From: a bacterium
GTDB taxonomy: Bacteria > AUK180 > JAQVHJ01
Direction of reading: 5' to 3'
Length of the DNA stretch: 6,981 bases
Assembly (NCBI GenBank): GCA_028696285.1
Contig: JAQVHJ010000123.1
Span: 1 to 6,981 of the forward strand
The position numbers and the translations under genes are program-made. The notes beneath the pieces were generated by a model. That model ran no database searches and was not told where the DNA came from. It was given only the letters and a program-made list of their open reading frames with translations. The stretch's first letter is position 1; every line of letters begins with the position of its first letter. Positions 6,648 to 6,981 of the stretch are shown here, piece after piece.

Positions 6648-6692
6648 TACTTACATAAGAAAAATAAATTGTTTTGTATATTATCATTTTTA

Positions 6693-6727
6693 TTGAATAC
6701 GATAAATTCACCAGTAAATTTATTCAA
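6693..6727. repeat. AT-rich hairpin at the outer edge of the left arm
   Basis: TTGA (6693-6696) and ATAAATT (6702-6708) can pair with AATTTAT (6717-6723) and TCAA (6724-6727), with a 5-base bulge and an 8-base loop. It covers the stop of the minus-strand frame of the inverted duplication. Read on the minus strand it could act as a weak terminator, but the following sequence is not a clean U run. Confidence 0.3.
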
Positions 6728-6981
6728 AAGATTTTAAAGTTTCCCCGTTTTCTAAAATTATATAGGTTTCACTTCCTGGAAATAATTGCGTGCACATATA
6801 TAAATAGTTATATATTTTAACATAAAATTTTTGGAGAAATTCCTAACTATTTAACAGGAGTTTCCCCAAAATTTTATCTTTGAATTTAATAAATACTGTA
6901 TTATAGGGGAATTATTAGATTTACCAAGTGGAATTGTGCTGATTTTAAAAAATGGGGAAACTTTTAATAGATTTTTACGAT
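6720..6981. repeat. Diverged inverted duplication centred near 6850 (possible MITE-like element or paired gene relics)
   Basis: The minus strand of 6720-6842 aligns without gaps to the plus strand from 6858 onward. The outer parts match best: 6731-6760 against the reverse complement of 6940-6969 agrees at 24 of 30 bases, including a shared AAAGTTTCCCC. The inner parts match over TTTC[CT]CCAAAA..TTTTAT. Each arm keeps an open frame pointing outward. The left is 40 codons from after TAG 6845-6843 to TAA 6722-6720; the right runs from after TAA 6852-6854 to the window end. Counted by hand, 14 of 40 aligned residues agree, including NGET. Neither has a good start codon near its beginning; the left has ATG 6797-6795, giving 25 residues. 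AGATTTT flanks the outer repeats at 6729-6735 and 6969-6975 and could be a target duplication. The right arm may continue beyond the window. Confidence 0.5.

Noticed and set aside
6952..6981. ATG with an open frame (MGKLLIDFYD) to the window end
   Set aside because: Only ten codons, no Shine-Dalgarno sequence, an in-frame stop just upstream, and it lies inside the inverted duplication, where another frame aligns better with the opposite arm.

Overview
This AT-rich bacterial window holds a minus-strand four-gene cluster (about 1-2354), a divergently transcribed dnaE (2625-6134), and an 847-base gene-poor tail full of repeats and palindromes (6135-6981). Both divergent transcription units start from near-perfect sigma70-type promoters (TTGACA, 17-base spacer, TATTAT or TATAAT) with purine-rich Shine-Dalgarno sequences. 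The 2-oxoacid:ferredoxin oxidoreductase subunit is typical of anaerobic or microaerophilic metabolism. I cannot name the phylum with confidence; a low-GC anaerobe, possibly from a poorly sampled lineage, fits best.

Minus-strand cluster, in transcription order: an exported two-domain rhodanese (start at 2300), a 62-residue two-helix membrane protein, a DUF2892 membrane protein, and the gamma/alpha subunit of a KorA-type 2-oxoacid:acceptor oxidoreductase that runs off the low-coordinate edge. Gaps are 6 bases, a 14-base overlap, and 19 bases, so the genes probably form one operon driven by the promoter at 2326-2354. Rhodanese plus a DUF2892 membrane pair is the domain content of the E. coli membrane sulfurtransferase YgaP, here encoded by separate genes. 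The 62-residue protein looks like a second, diverged copy of the DUF2892 unit.

The 324-base divergent intergenic region carries both promoters and an 18-base near-palindrome that could be an operator.

dnaE encodes a full-length replicative DNA polymerase III alpha subunit (1169 residues). It has an apparently complete PHP metal site, all three catalytic aspartates, a helix-hairpin-helix, an internal clamp-binding QxxLF motif and an OB fold. It also has a small Gly/Pro-rich insertion after FQL.

The tail has no convincing intact gene. About 6391-6647 is a string of seven palindromes or hairpins. A 42-codon minus-strand frame (6307-6435) overlaps its start. The last 260 bases form a diverged inverted duplication centred near 6850, whose two arms carry alignable reading frames facing outward on opposite strands. 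This tail is the least explained part of the window. It may be a non-autonomous mobile element, decayed gene copies, or structured RNA.
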